34,514 bases of DNA from Anaerolineae bacterium (GTDB taxonomy: Bacteria; Chloroflexota; Anaerolineae; S016-19), in the NCBI GenBank assembly GCA_027016315.1, contig JALWAP010000109.1, positions 1 through 34,514 of the forward strand, given 5' to 3'. Under the pieces are notes generated by a model. It was not told where the DNA came from, did no database searches, and saw nothing but the letters and a program-made list of their open reading frames with translations. Positions within the stretch are counted from its first letter, which is position 1. Each line of letters opens with the position of its first letter. This document shows, piece after piece, positions 15,271 through 24,505 of this stretch. Made by a program: the position numbers and the translations under genes.

Positions 15271-16769
15271 CTTCTCAAACCTCCAAGCAAAGCGGCCTGC
15301 TTCCACAGAGACATGCCTCTCCCCTCACCCGAGCCGGGCGGCTTCAGTGTCACTCGGCCTTTGCTTTCCCGATCGGCGAGCATGGCGGCTGCCAGCGCAG
15401 CTATCCGCTCGTTTTCCGGAGAGCCACCGCCTCCCATGGAGAACCGCTCGAGAAAAGTGGTGTCGAAATGCCCGCCCTGGAACCGGGCGCTATCCATCAC
15501 ACGCTGATGGAATGGAATGGAGGTGCTGATGCCGCTTATCCTGAACTCACGCAGTGCCCTGCGCATGCGGAGGATCGCTCCAGCCCTGCTCTCCCCCCAC
15601 ACGATGAGCTTGGCAAGAAGCGGATCGTAGAAAAGCGAGACCTCGAACCCCTCGTATATCCCGCTCTCGACCCGCACGCCGGGGCCCGTCGGCAGAGAAA
15701 GATATTCAATGCGCCCCCCAGACGGCAGGAAGTTGTTGTACGGGTCCTCGGCGGTGATACGGGCTTCTATCGCCCATCCACGCATCTGGATGTCTTCCTG
15801 GGCGAACCGCAAGGTGCGGCCCGAGGCTATGGAAAGCTGCTCCTTGACGATGTCCACCCCCGTCACCATCTCCGTGACCGGATGCTCCACCTGCAGCCTC
15901 GTGTTCACCTCGAGGAAGTAGAAATTCATGTCCGGATCTACCAGGAACTCGACCGTCCCGGCGTTGACGTAGCCCGCTGCTTTCACCGCCCGAACCGCTA
16001 CCTCGCCCATCCGCTGCCTCATCTCCGGTGTAACAACCGGAGAAGGAGATTCTTCGATCATTTTCTGGTGTCGCCTCTGGATGGAACATTCCCTTTCCCC
16101 AAGGTGGATGACGTTGCCGTGGGAATCAGCCAGTATCTGGACTTCGATGTGACGTGCATTGGGGATCACTTTCTCCAGGTAGATTGTGTCATCGCCGAAA
16201 GCGCCCATGGCCTCGCGGCGTGCGGCCGCAATCGCCCGGGGAAGCTCTTTCGGGTCGGACACAAGCCTCATCCCTTTGCCGCCCCCTCCAGCGGCGGCCT
16301 TGACCATCACCGGGAACCCGATGTCCTTTGCGGCGTCGATCGCTTCCGCATCCCCCACTCCAGCCTCCGTGCCCGGGACGACCGGCACCCCGGCCGCCAT
16401 CATGGTCCTGCGCGCCTGCACTTTGTCCCCGAGGAGTCGGATCGCTTCTGGCGGCGGCCCGATGAACGTCAGGCCCGCGTCCAGCACGCGCTGCGCGAAC
16501 TCGGCGTTCTCGGAAAGGAACCCGTATCCGGGATGGATCGCATCCGCGCCGCATTTCTTTGCCACCTCGATTATCCTGTCCATGTTGAGGTAACTTTCGC
16601 TGGGTTTGGAAGGCCCGATGTGATAAGCCTCACTCGCATAGCGGACGTGCAGTGCGGTTCTGTCTGCATCGGAGAATACCGCTGCGGTGGCGAGGCCGCG
16701 CTCCTCACAAGCCCGCATTATCCTTATCGCGATCTCCCCGCGATTGGCTATGAGAATCTTCCTGAACAT
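15267..16769 (-). CDS. accC: Biotin carboxylase subunit
   Basis: 500-aa ATP-grasp enzyme that carboxylates biotin with bicarbonate and ATP. It shows FRKILIANRGEIAIRIMRACEE (N-terminus), the Gly-rich ATP loop AAGGGGKGMRLV (about 160-171), RDCSIQRRHQK-like ERECSIQRRHQKMIEESPSP and FLEVNTRLQVEHPVTE. The C-terminal ~50 residues extend beyond a plain AccC and may help contact the carboxyltransferase. It is 13 bp downstream of the carboxyltransferase gene and overlaps the carrier gene by 4 bp. The neighbours make it part of an acyl-CoA carboxylase rather than the four-subunit acetyl-CoA carboxylase. Confidence 0.93.
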   Translation of the reverse strand: MFRKILIANRGEIAIRIMRACEERGLATAAVFSDADRTALHVRYASEAYHIGPSKPSESYLNMDRIIEVAKKCGADAIHPGYGFLSENAEFAQRVLDAGLTFIGPPPEAIRLLGDKVQARRTMMAAGVPVVPGTEAGVGDAEAIDAAKDIGFPVMVKAAAGGGGKGMRLVSDPKELPRAIAAARREAMGAFGDDTIYLEKVIPNARHIEVQILADSHGNVIHLGERECSIQRRHQKMIEESPSPVVTPEMRQRMGEVAVRAVKAAGYVNAGTVEFLVDPDMNFYFLEVNTRLQVEHPVTEMVTGVDIVKEQLSIASGRTLRFAQEDIQMRGWAIEARITAEDPYNNFLPSGGRIEYLSLPTGPGVRVESGIYEGFEVSLFYDPLLAKLIVWGESRAGAILRMRRALREFRISGISTSIPFHQRVMDSARFQGGHFDTTFLERFSMGGGGSPENERIAALAAAMLADRESKGRVTLKPPGSGEGRGMSLWKQAALLGGLRR

Positions 16770-16782
16770 TTTCAGTCTCCCA

Positions 16783-18336
16783 TCACAGCGGAATGTTGCC
16801 GTGCTTCTTGGGCGGATTGGTGTCCCGCTTGTTCCGGAGCATCTCCAGAGCGTTGATCAGCCTGGGGCGCGTCTCCTTTGGCTCGATTACGTCATCCACG
16901 AAGCCCCTCGAGGCAGCGATGTACGGGTTCGCCAGCTTCTGCCTGTATTCTTCCACGAGCTTGGCTTTCAGCGCCTCTGGATCCTCGGCCGCGGCCAGTT
17001 GCCGCTTGTAGATGATCTTGACCGCACCTTCCGGCCCCATGACGGCAATCTCGGCGGTCGGCCACGCAAAGACCAGGTCCGCGCGCACGTGCCTGGAGTT
17101 CATGACGCAGTACGCACCCCCGTAGGATTTACGGGTGATGACCGTGATCTTCGGCACCGTGGCTTCGGCGAAAGCGTAAAGGATCTTCGCACCGTGCCTG
17201 ATGATGCCGCCATGCTCCTGCGCAACTCCGGGCATGTACCCCGGAACGTCCTCGAACACCACCAGCGGTATGTTGAAAGCGTCGCAGAACCGAATGAACC
17301 TGGCGGCCTTGACCGAAGCATCGATGTCCAGAACCCCAGCGAGCACCGCCGGCTGCTGCGCCACGATCCCAACGGAATGCCCACCAAGCCTGGCGAATCC
17401 GATGATGATGTTCTGCGCCCAGTAAGGCATGACCTCGAAGAATTCCCCTTCGTCGACGATCCTGTTGATGACTTCCTTCATGTCGTAGGGCTTGTTCGGG
17501 TTGTCCGGCACGATGTCGTTGAGCTCCGGATCCATGCGATTTGGATCGTCTTTGGTGGGTACGAAAGGAGGCTCTTCCAGGTTGTTTTGAGGAATGTACG
17601 AAAGCAGCTTCTGGATCGTGAAAATTGCATCTTCTTCCGTGTCAGCCGCAAAATGTGCCACACCGCTTTTGGTATTGTGAACCCAGGCACCACCCAGGCC
17701 GTCGAACGTGACTTCCTCGTGGGTCACGCTCTTGACCACTTCCGGGCCCGTGATGAACATGTAGCTGGTGTCTTTCACCATGACGATGAAATCGGTGATC
17801 GCCGGGGAGTAAACCGCCCCACCAGCACACGGCCCCATTATGGCCGATATCTGGGGAACAACTCCTGACGCAAGCACATTCCGAAGGAAAATCTCCGCGT
17901 AGCCACCGAGGGAAATGACGCCTTCCTGAATCCGAGCGCCGCCGGAGTCGTTGAGACCGATGATCGGCGCTCCGTTCTTCATCGCCATCTCCATGATCTT
18001 GATGATTTTCTCGGCGTGCGCCTCCGAAAGCGATCCCCCGAACACGGTGAAATCCTGGGAGTAGACGAAAACCAAACGTCCATCGATAGTCCCATAGCCG
18101 GTCACGACGCCATCACCAAGGGGGCGGTTGTTTTCGAGGCCAAAATCGTGGGACCGGTGGGTGACGAACATGTCCAGTTCGTGAAAACTCCCTTTATCAA
18201 GGAGCAGATCCAAACGCTCGCGTGCAGTCAATTTCCCTTTCTTATGCTGGATCTCTATCCTTTTCTCGCCTCCACCCAGCATCGCTTGCTTGCGGAGCTC
18301 GTGCAGGTGCTGAATCTTGGGATCTTTTTCCGACAT
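16783..18336 (-). CDS. Acyl-CoA (propionyl-/methylmalonyl-CoA) carboxyltransferase subunit
   Basis: 517-aa crotonase-fold carboxyltransferase of the PccB/MmdA family. Visible are [13 protein letters not shown] near the N-terminus, the acyl-CoA site [27 protein letters not shown], the second-half oxyanion block SYGGAYCVM and [12 protein letters not shown], and the C-terminus KKHGNIPL common in this family. MmdA-type decarboxylases need membrane beta and gamma subunits, absent here; the neighbouring biotin carboxylase and carrier instead point to an ATP-driven carboxylase, most likely for propionyl- or acetyl-CoA. The ATG at 18336 has AGGAGG about 7 nt upstream; the frame is open to 18360. First gene of the operon. 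Confidence 0.9.
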   Translation of the reverse strand: MSEKDPKIQHLHELRKQAMLGGGEKRIEIQHKKGKLTARERLDLLLDKGSFHELDMFVTHRSHDFGLENNRPLGDGVVTGYGTIDGRLVFVYSQDFTVFGGSLSEAHAEKIIKIMEMAMKNGAPIIGLNDSGGARIQEGVISLGGYAEIFLRNVLASGVVPQISAIMGPCAGGAVYSPAITDFIVMVKDTSYMFITGPEVVKSVTHEEVTFDGLGGAWVHNTKSGVAHFAADTEEDAIFTIQKLLSYIPQNNLEEPPFVPTKDDPNRMDPELNDIVPDNPNKPYDMKEVINRIVDEGEFFEVMPYWAQNIIIGFARLGGHSVGIVAQQPAVLAGVLDIDASVKAARFIRFCDAFNIPLVVFEDVPGYMPGVAQEHGGIIRHGAKILYAFAEATVPKITVITRKSYGGAYCVMNSRHVRADLVFAWPTAEIAVMGPEGAVKIIYKRQLAAAEDPEALKAKLVEEYRQKLANPYIAASRGFVDDVIEPKETRPRLINALEMLRNKRDTNPPKKHGNIPL

Positions 18337-18428
18337 AGGAGCAACCTCCTCAAAGGACAAAGTATGAGTGCAGCGACCAAAAGGATAAAACCCTTGCCTG
18401 CTACCCAGGTCGCGAAAAACACGAAGCC

Positions 18429-18457
18429 ATTATAGACCCAAACCAATTGTTTGGACT
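18429..18457 (-). promoter_or_regulatory. Acyl-CoA carboxylase promoter with an embedded dyad
   Basis: Minus-strand TATAAT (18429-18434) is a perfect -10; the -35 (AGTCCA) is poor. A dyad, CCAAAC/GTTTGG with 5-nt spacer, occupies 18438-18454, within the spacer and reaching the -35. A site there could bind an activator or repressor, possibly the PucR-type protein encoded just upstream. Confidence 0.55.
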
Positions 18458-18505
18458 AATCGGGATTGAGGAATTTTTCACGCTTCTCCAAGCCCGAATG
18501 TCTGC

Positions 18506-20191
18506 TCACTCAGAGCGCGCACCACGCCGTAGGATCGACTCGCTTCCGCTCACCAGGCACTTTCTCCCTTTGTGCAGCATGAACGCCCGCATCGCCAGAT
18601 GAAGCTCGAAGGTATGCCGCTTGGACCCCATGTTCACGCCGAGAAGATCCGATATCTTTTCCATCCGTTGGCGCAAAGTGTTCCTGTGGATTAGCAAATA
18701 GGCTGACGCCTTGACAGCGTTACCGCCGAGCTCCAAATACGTGAAGAGGGTCTTCAACAGATCTGTGTTGTGGGTTGAATCGTATTCTTCGATCTTCTCG
18801 ATCATCCTGTAGTACCGGTTCTCTCGCAAAGTCTCCACAGTGAGGCTTCGAAGCCAATGAAAGGAACCGATCTCATCAAAGAACACAGGCGAGGGAACAC
18901 CCACGCAGTTGATGGAGAAATCGAGTGCCTCGGTGGCTTCGTGATAGCACTTGTAAAGCATTCGGATGTCCTTGCACGCGCCGCTTACGGACACATGCAC
19001 CTGCACCCCGTTCTTACCTAGCTCCTGCCATATGCTCTGAGCGACCTGAACCCCTTCATCAGCATCGGACACGCCGAGCAAGACAACGATCTTCTTCTCC
19101 CATTCCAGCACGAGCCCGCTGCGCGCGATTCTGGAAAGAGCCTCCTGCACGAGCTTCTGCAACGATGGCAATGAGACACCGTTTCCACCGGAGTGGAGCA
19201 AGATGATCTGTTGCGCTTTTTCCAGGGAAATGCCATAGCTAAGCGCCTCTTCTCTGAGCTCCCGCTCGACACCAGCGTTCGATTTCATCAGGCGATCGAA
19301 GAAATCGGTCTTGAGTCTCTGCTGAGCTTCATAGACGGCCTTGTCCCTCATCATGATGATGGCTGCCACGGTCGACGCCCTCTCCACTGCCACGATATCG
19401 AACTCATCGATGACTCTGCCGTGAGGTATGAGCCAGACGTATCCCAGTATCTCTCCTGCCGCCACGATAGGAGCGACGACTCTCTCGTACCGAAGGCCGA
19501 TGTGCGGCATGGGGGATACCCTGATCGGCCTGCGAACCCGCTGTAACGTCTCGAAAATCCCGGCCATCTTCATTTCTTCCAAGTGCATCGGCATAGTCTG
19601 CCCATGTAGGATGCTTTCCCATCTCGCTTCGTCGACCTCACCCCAATTTGCGTAAGAAAGCAGGTGGAAGTTCGCGTCCTCAATAGAGACAGAACACTCC
19701 ACCAGCTCCGCCAGGGTGCTCGCCAGATCATCCAGCCCCGTCCCCTTGAGGACGATCTCCATAAGACGATTGTGAACGTTCAGCGATTCCTGCAATACGG
19801 CGTATTTGTCGTTGATCACACGTTCCATGATGGCACGGGTAAAATCGTAGAAGGGGAGTTCCCACGGTAGAGACACGAGGGGGAAACCCAGCTCGTCCGC
19901 CTGCTGGCACATGAAATCCGGGATTTCGGGCAGGTACTTGCCCACGGAAATAGCCAGGCACGCTACTCCGGCGCCGTGCAGATGAGGCACAAGGCTCCTC
20001 TGCAGCTCCGGCTTCATGGAGATCCCGAAAGCATTGGTCAACAGAAACTCGCCGGGGCGAACCCAGTTCACCATGTCCGGCATGTCCATCGTGTGCACCC
20101 ACTTTACCTCTCGCCCCAGCCCAGACTCGCCAGCTTCCAACCTCGCGGATTCGAACTCCGGCAGGCTGAGCACGTCCTTTACCGTGAGCAT
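18506..20191 (-). CDS. PucR-family transcriptional regulator
   Basis: 561-aa regulator. The N-terminal PucR domain (about 1-125) begins MLTVKDVLSLPEF and includes WVRPGEFLLTN. A middle GAF/GGDEF-like region follows, and the C-terminus has the PucR helix-turn-helix: YLELGGNAVKASAYLLIHRNTLRQRMEKI, close to 500-530. PucR was described as an activator of purine catabolism in B. subtilis, but relatives control varied amino acid and organic acid genes. The start at ATG 20191 has GGAGG 8 nt upstream; a GTG six codons earlier overlaps that SD. It lies 170 bp upstream of the carboxylase operon in the same direction and may control it, by inference from position. Confidence 0.88.
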   Translation of the reverse strand: MLTVKDVLSLPEFESARLEAGESGLGREVKWVHTMDMPDMVNWVRPGEFLLTNAFGISMKPELQRSLVPHLHGAGVACLAISVGKYLPEIPDFMCQQADELGFPLVSLPWELPFYDFTRAIMERVINDKYAVLQESLNVHNRLMEIVLKGTGLDDLASTLAELVECSVSIEDANFHLLSYANWGEVDEARWESILHGQTMPMHLEEMKMAGIFETLQRVRRPIRVSPMPHIGLRYERVVAPIVAAGEILGYVWLIPHGRVIDEFDIVAVERASTVAAIIMMRDKAVYEAQQRLKTDFFDRLMKSNAGVERELREEALSYGISLEKAQQIILLHSGGNGVSLPSLQKLVQEALSRIARSGLVLEWEKKIVVLLGVSDADEGVQVAQSIWQELGKNGVQVHVSVSGACKDIRMLYKCYHEATEALDFSINCVGVPSPVFFDEIGSFHWLRSLTVETLRENRYYRMIEKIEEYDSTHNTDLLKTLFTYLELGGNAVKASAYLLIHRNTLRQRMEKISDLLGVNMGSKRHTFELHLAMRAFMLHKGRKCLVSGSESILRRGARSE

Positions 20192-20235
20192 ACCCTCCAC
20201 CTCCGACACAATTTGAAGACATGCGCATCCTGATT

Positions 20236-20241
20236 ATTATA
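20236..20241 (-). promoter_or_regulatory. Probable -10 element of the pucR gene
   Basis: Perfect TATAAT on the minus strand, 45 bp before the ATG; the -35 (GTTTCA at 17-bp spacing) is only a half match. Confidence 0.45.
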
Positions 20242-20390
20242 CAACCTTTCGGCCGAGATGAAACACCGTGTCTGGAGCCGTCCTGGCCTCTGGCCATGAA
20301 CTCGAGCATATCATAGCTGACGGACTTCTCCCAAAGACCGAATTTCGCTTCATCCCAAGCCGAATTGTGTATCAAACGGCACCCCGCTCT

Positions 20391-20419
20391 TTGCTCGCCT
20401 CACCCAATTGTGCTATCCT
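20391..20419 (+). promoter_or_regulatory. Promoter of the cobalamin operon
   Basis: TTGCTC (20391-20396), 17-bp spacer, TATCCT (20414-20419). It lies just before the riboswitch, as expected for the B12-controlled transcript. Confidence 0.55.
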
Positions 20420-20424
20420 TCCGG

Positions 20425-20560
20425 TGGTTTCATACCTGGAGTGCCCCGAAACCCGGATGTCAGGGGCTTGAAGGGAGGAAGACCGGTGAAAGTCCGGCGC
20501 TGTCCCGCAACTGTAACCGTGCAAGCCGCGGAAGCCAGACACTCCCGCTTCAGGATGGTT
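20425..20560 (+). ncRNA. Cobalamin riboswitch
   Basis: The conserved core is present: GACCGGTGAAAGTCCGG, then CTGTCCCGCAACTGTAACCGT (20481-20520), followed by a B12-box-like AAGCCAGACAC (20532-20542). The flanking GGTTTCATACC at 20426 and a GGTTCCTATACC-like segment near 20557 fit the outer part of the aptamer. It senses adenosylcobalamin or a related corrinoid. A terminator at 20615-20642 follows, so control is probably by premature termination when B12 is plentiful. Exact ends are approximate. Confidence 0.93.
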
Positions 20561-20614
20561 CCTATACCCTTCGGATGAAAGGTGCGGACCGGCTTTTCGG
20601 GATGGCCGTAGGAC

Positions 20615-20642
20615 CCGTCTCTCGTTCGAGGGGCGGTTTTTT
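20615..20642 (+). terminator. Riboswitch-controlled intrinsic terminator
   Basis: 9-bp stem with two G-U pairs (CCGTCTCTC with GAGGGGCGG), GTTC loop, then TTTTTT. It lies 48 bp before the cobT ATG and is the expected expression platform of the riboswitch. Confidence 0.8.
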
Positions 20643-20689
20643 CTTTTTCCCGATCGAGAGAAATATCATGCCAGCAAAGGGAGGTAGAA

Positions 20690-21742
20690 ATGCTGCTCGA
20701 GAAAACCATCGATCGCATCGAAGGACTCGACGAACACGCTGCTGAGCTCGCCAGGGAAAGGCAGAACCAACTCACCAAACCGCAGGGGAGCCTCGGTCGG
20801 CTGGAAGAGATATCGATCAGGCTGGCCGGGATCTCCGGCAGGCTCGATGTCCCGCTGAGCAGGAAACGCGTCATCGTCATGGCAGGCGATCACGGCGTGG
20901 CTGCAGAGGGGGTGAGCGCCTTTCCACAAGAGGTGACCCAGCAAATGGTGCTGAATTTCCTGCACGGCGGTGCGGCGATCAACGTGCTTGCCAGGCACGT
21001 CGGGGCAGAGGTCTCGGTGGTCGACATGGGCGTGGCAGCCGACTTGCCGGATCACCCAAAGCTGTTCAAGAAGAAGGTGGCCTACGGCACAAAGAACATC
21101 GCCCACGGTCCGGCCATGACCCGGGACGAAGCCGTCCGCTCCGTGGAAGCAGGGATCGAAGTCTTCGAGGCGCTCTTCGAAAACCCCGGAATAGACCTGG
21201 TCATCACAGGGGACATGGGCATCGCCAACACGACGCCTTCTTCCGCCATCATCGCCGCGATCACCGGTCGGCCCGTCCCGAAAGTGACCGGAAGGGGCAC
21301 AGGAGTAGACGAAAATACGCTGGCACACAAGATCGAGGTGATCGAAAAGGCTCTGGAGCTGAATTCGCCCGATCCGTCCGACCCGCTGGACGTGCTCGCA
21401 AAGGTCGGCGGATTCGAGATCGGAGGGATCGCTGGGGTTATCCTGGCGGCAGCATCCCACCGGGTGCCAGTGCTGGTGGACGGCATAATCTCCACAGCGG
21501 GCGCCCTGCTGGCCGGGGAAATGGCTCCTGAGAGCGTAAATTACATGTTCTCGGCACACGCTTCGGTGGAGAAAGGCCAGCGTGCGGCGCTGGAAAAGCT
21601 CGGGCTTCAGCCGATACTCGATCTGAACATGCGGCTTGGAGAAGGAACCGGCGGCGCCCTTGCAGCCTTCGTGCTGGAAGCCTCGGTGAAAATCCTGAAC
21701 GAGATGGCCACGTTCGCCCAGGCAGGCGTCTCCGAAGGCTGA
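20690..21742 (+). CDS. cobT: Nicotinate-nucleotide:dimethylbenzimidazole phosphoribosyltransferase
   Basis: 350-aa enzyme that activates the lower-ligand base (dimethylbenzimidazole) to its alpha-ribotide. Diagnostic segments are QNQLTKPQGSLGRLEE near 25-40, VMAGDHGVAAEGVSAFP, FLHGGAAINVLARH, GDMGIANTTPSSAI and the catalytic-Glu region LNMRLGEGTGGALA near 310-323. SD GGAGG lies before the ATG. First gene after the cobalamin riboswitch. Some relatives also act on adenine or phenolic bases, and the sequence alone does not decide which is used here. Confidence 0.95.
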   Translation: MLLEKTIDRIEGLDEHAAELARERQNQLTKPQGSLGRLEEISIRLAGISGRLDVPLSRKRVIVMAGDHGVAAEGVSAFPQEVTQQMVLNFLHGGAAINVLARHVGAEVSVVDMGVAADLPDHPKLFKKKVAYGTKNIAHGPAMTRDEAVRSVEAGIEVFEALFENPGIDLVITGDMGIANTTPSSAIIAAITGRPVPKVTGRGTGVDENTLAHKIEVIEKALELNSPDPSDPLDVLAKVGGFEIGGIAGVILAAASHRVPVLVDGIISTAGALLAGEMAPESVNYMFSAHASVEKGQRAALEKLGLQPILDLNMRLGEGTGGALAAFVLEASVKILNEMATFAQAGVSEG

Positions 21743-21777
21743 GGGATACCTCGCCGGGTTCTGGCAAAGGGGGAAAG

Positions 21778-22506
21778 TTGCTGCGTAGATTCTTCCTGGC
21801 ACTCCAGTTTCTGACCATATCCCCTTCGTTCTGGAAAGGGGAACTGTGGCCGGAAGACCTTGGGCGCTCCGTGGCGTTCTACCCGCTGGTAGGGGCGCTG
21901 ATAGGAGGGACGATCTGGGGAGTCGCAGCGCTCGCGGGGAACGGAGTGACTCTCGGCATAAAGGCTTTTCTGCTCCTGGTCACGTGGGTGGTCATCACCG
22001 GCGCGCTGCACGTGGACGGCTTCCTGGATTCCTGCGATGGGCTCTTCGGCGGGATGACGCCCGAGCGCCGACTGGAGATCATGCACGACGTCCACTACGG
22101 CTCGTTCGCACTGGCAGGCGGAGCGATGCTCTTCCTCGGTAAATACGCCGGGCTGCAGGCGATCGGAACGTCTTCCATCCTGCTCCTGATTCCGGTTCTC
22201 GGAAGATGGGGAATGGCGCTTTCCATCTGGGTCTTCCCGTACGCAAGAAAGGAGGGCCTGGGAAAGGCGGTGAAAGACGGAATGTGCGCCATTGATCTGG
22301 CGGCGGCGCTTCTTACCTCGCTCCTGATCTCCGCCCTTTTCGGTTGGAAAGGGCTTGCAGCATGGGTCATCGGCACGGCCTCAGCGCTGGCAGTGGGAAA
22401 GTACGCATCGGCGAAGCTCGGCGGCGGGATCACCGGCGATATCTACGGCGCTGTATGCGAGGTAACCGAGCTCGCAACACTACTTGGAATCGCGGTACTC
22501 CAATGA
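21778..22506 (+). CDS. cobS: Adenosylcobinamide-GDP ribazoletransferase
   Basis: 242-aa membrane enzyme that joins adenosylcobinamide-GDP to the alpha-ribazole made through CobT, giving adenosylcobalamin (phosphate). It starts with RRFFLALQFLTISP and carries the acidic active-site motif HVDGFLDSCDGLFGG (78-92), with several transmembrane segments. The start is a TTG; the sequence AAAGGGGG just upstream is a workable SD and no ATG lies near the family start. The stop overlaps the next ATG by 3 of 4 bases (ATGA). Confidence 0.93.
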   Translation: MLRRFFLALQFLTISPSFWKGELWPEDLGRSVAFYPLVGALIGGTIWGVAALAGNGVTLGIKAFLLLVTWVVITGALHVDGFLDSCDGLFGGMTPERRLEIMHDVHYGSFALAGGAMLFLGKYAGLQAIGTSSILLLIPVLGRWGMALSIWVFPYARKEGLGKAVKDGMCAIDLAAALLTSLLISALFGWKGLAAWVIGTASALAVGKYASAKLGGGITGDIYGAVCEVTELATLLGIAVLQ

Positions 22507-23429
22507 TCGAACCGATTGCGGCGTTCCTGTTGGATCTGGCTTTCGGCGACCCGCCAAACAAGCTTCACCCGGTGGCCTGGCTCGGGAAAGCGATCGATGT
22601 GGCAGCGCACAAAGCCCCGGATTCTTCGGCTGCACGATTCCTTTACGGCTTGGCGCTGGTTCTGCTCGGTGCGACGGGCAGCGCCGCGCTGGCGCGCCTG
22701 ATCCTACAACTTCCATCGTCGACCCGAAAGCCCACCGAAGTGCTCCTCCTCAAGACGACCATCGGCGCACGCGGATTGGTGGACGCTGCAGATTCAGTTG
22801 CGTCCGCGCTGGAGCGGGGAGATGTAGAAAATGCCAGACACCTCGTCGGATGGCATCTGGTGAGCCGGGACACTTCTTCACTCTCGCCGGAAGAACTGGC
22901 AGGGGCAACGGTCGAATCGGTGGCCGAGAACCTGACGGACGGTCTCCTCTCCCCTTTGCTCTACTACGCAGTCGGTGGTCTCCCCGCAGCGTGGGCATAC
23001 AGGTTCGTAAACACGTGCGATTCCATGCTCGGGTACAGGGACGAAGAACACGAATGGCTCGGGAAAGCGGCCGCCAGGGTCGACGACGCGCTGAACTGGA
23101 TCCCAGCCCGCGTCGCAGCCGCAAGCATCGTCGCCGCAGCAGCCATCCTCGGGTTCGACACGAAAAATGCGTGGAAAACGATGCTTTCGCAGCACAGCAG
23201 GACGGCAAGCCCCAACGCCGGATGGACGATGAGCGCGGCAGCCGGGGCGCTGCACGTCACCCTGAGCAAACGGGGCCATTATTCGCTGGAAGGAGGCGAT
23301 CGACGGAAAAGCCACAGGACGATTCGCGAAGCCATCCGACTGATCGAAACAGCGTTTCTGCTGGATCTGGCGCTCGTGACGCTCGTCTCCGCCATCGTCT
23401 CCCACATTGGAAAAAGGCGGGCAGGATGA
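22503..23429 (+). CDS. cbiB: Adenosylcobinamide-phosphate synthase
   Basis: 308-aa membrane protein that attaches the aminopropanol (phosphate) arm to cobyric acid. Diagnostic segments: the N-terminus FLLDLAFGDPPNKLHPVAWLG, ESVAENLTDGLLSPLLYYAVGG, NTCDSMLGYRDEEHEWLGKAAARVDD and SPNAGWTMSAAAGAL. The true start is the ATG at 22503, overlapping the cobS stop; the frame is open to 22344 only by chance within cobS. The stop also overlaps the cobD start by 4 nt. Called cobD in some naming systems. Confidence 0.93.
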   Translation: MIEPIAAFLLDLAFGDPPNKLHPVAWLGKAIDVAAHKAPDSSAARFLYGLALVLLGATGSAALARLILQLPSSTRKPTEVLLLKTTIGARGLVDAADSVASALERGDVENARHLVGWHLVSRDTSSLSPEELAGATVESVAENLTDGLLSPLLYYAVGGLPAAWAYRFVNTCDSMLGYRDEEHEWLGKAAARVDDALNWIPARVAAASIVAAAAILGFDTKNAWKTMLSQHSRTASPNAGWTMSAAAGALHVTLSKRGHYSLEGGDRRKSHRTIREAIRLIETAFLLDLALVTLVSAIVSHIGKRRAG

Positions 23430-24505
23430 TAGAACCAAGACAGCAGTTGACGGAAACAGGAACGGACGATCATGGAGGCATCGTCGAATCGGAACTGATC
23501 GCACTCGGCATCTCACCCAACGAAGTGCTCGATTTCAGCGTCTCCACGAACCCTTTTGGCCCTCCCAGGTCGGTACTGGATGCTGTAGCCAGTGCAAGGT
23601 TCGACCGATACCCGGACAGGTCGGCGCTTCGGCTCAGGGAAGCCATTGCCGAACGGGAGGGGACATCGGCGGATTGCGTGGTGGTCGGGAACGGAGCGGT
23701 GCAAATCATCTGGGCAGCCGCGTTTTCCTTCCTGGAACCTGGGCGAAAGGCTCTCGTCGTTACCCCGACTTTCGGCGAATACGAGGTGGCGAGCAGGCTT
23801 GCGGGCGGGACGGTGGTGCGGTTCTCGAGGACGACGGAAAGCGGCGGCTTCCGGTTAGACGTCCGTCGGCTGGAGCACACGCTCTCAGATGTCCAACCGG
23901 CCGTAGTGTGGCTGTGCAACCCGAACAACCCAACCGGCGAATATCTCACACCATCCGAAATACGGCGATTGTATCGCGCCGCCCCGGAGTCGCTGTTCGT
24001 CGTAGACGAAGCCTACGCCAGCTTCATGCCAGATTTTCAGTCCCTGCACGGGTTGGAACGTCTCCTACGCATCAGATCCCTCACAAAAGACTTCGCTGTT
24101 CCCGGTCTTCGGCTCGGCTACGCGGTGGGGAGCCGGAACGTCGTACAGGCGCTTCGGAAGATGATCCCACCCTGGAGCGTGAATGCTCCGGCAATGGAGG
24201 CCGGGATCGCCATGCTAAGGGACGAAGAATTCCTGCGCGATTCCATCCCAAGGCTGCTGGACGAAAGCGGCAGGCTGAGGGAAGCAATCGCGCAGGCCGG
24301 ATGGGAAGTGTTGCGGTCGCCGGTGCACTACTTCCTGGTGCGTGTCGGCAACGCCACGGCTTTCAGGCGCAGGATGCTCGTGAATCGAAAGATCATGGTT
24401 CGGGACTGCACTTCCTTCGGGTTGCCGGATTACATCAGGATCTCTCCCAGGCGCCCAGCGGAAAACGACCTGCTGATTTCTGCCATGGAGGAGGCACATG
24501 GGTAA
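23426..24505 (+). CDS. cobD: L-threonine-O-3-phosphate decarboxylase
   Basis: 359-aa PLP enzyme of aminotransferase fold class I (HisC-like) that makes (R)-1-amino-2-propanol phosphate for CbiB. Visible: DFSVSTNPFGPP at the N-terminus, NPNNPTGEYL (165-174), FVVDEAYASF, the PLP Lys221 in SLTKDFAVPGLRLGY, and a C-terminal RISPRRPAEND. Context (next to cbiB and cobQ) favours this over histidinol-phosphate aminotransferase, which it resembles. The start at 23426 has ATGA overlap with cbiB; the frame extends upstream to 22484 through cbiB only as an artefact. Confidence 0.9.
   Translation: MIEPRQQLTETGTDDHGGIVESELIALGISPNEVLDFSVSTNPFGPPRSVLDAVASARFDRYPDRSALRLREAIAEREGTSADCVVVGNGAVQIIWAAAFSFLEPGRKALVVTPTFGEYEVASRLAGGTVVRFSRTTESGGFRLDVRRLEHTLSDVQPAVVWLCNPNNPTGEYLTPSEIRRLYRAAPESLFVVDEAYASFMPDFQSLHGLERLLRIRSLTKDFAVPGLRLGYAVGSRNVVQALRKMIPPWSVNAPAMEAGIAMLRDEEFLRDSIPRLLDESGRLREAIAQAGWEVLRSPVHYFLVRVGNATAFRRRMLVNRKIMVRDCTSFGLPDYIRISPRRPAENDLLISAMEEAHG

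Noticed and set aside
15468-16856. 462-codon plus-strand frame opposite accC
   Set aside because: Antisense shadow of a highly conserved biotin carboxylase; no SD and no recognisable domain.
22484-24505. 673-codon frame spanning cbiB and cobD
   Set aside because: Only the part from 23426 matches a protein family (CobD). The upstream part is an Arg/Gly-rich shadow of cbiB caused by high GC.
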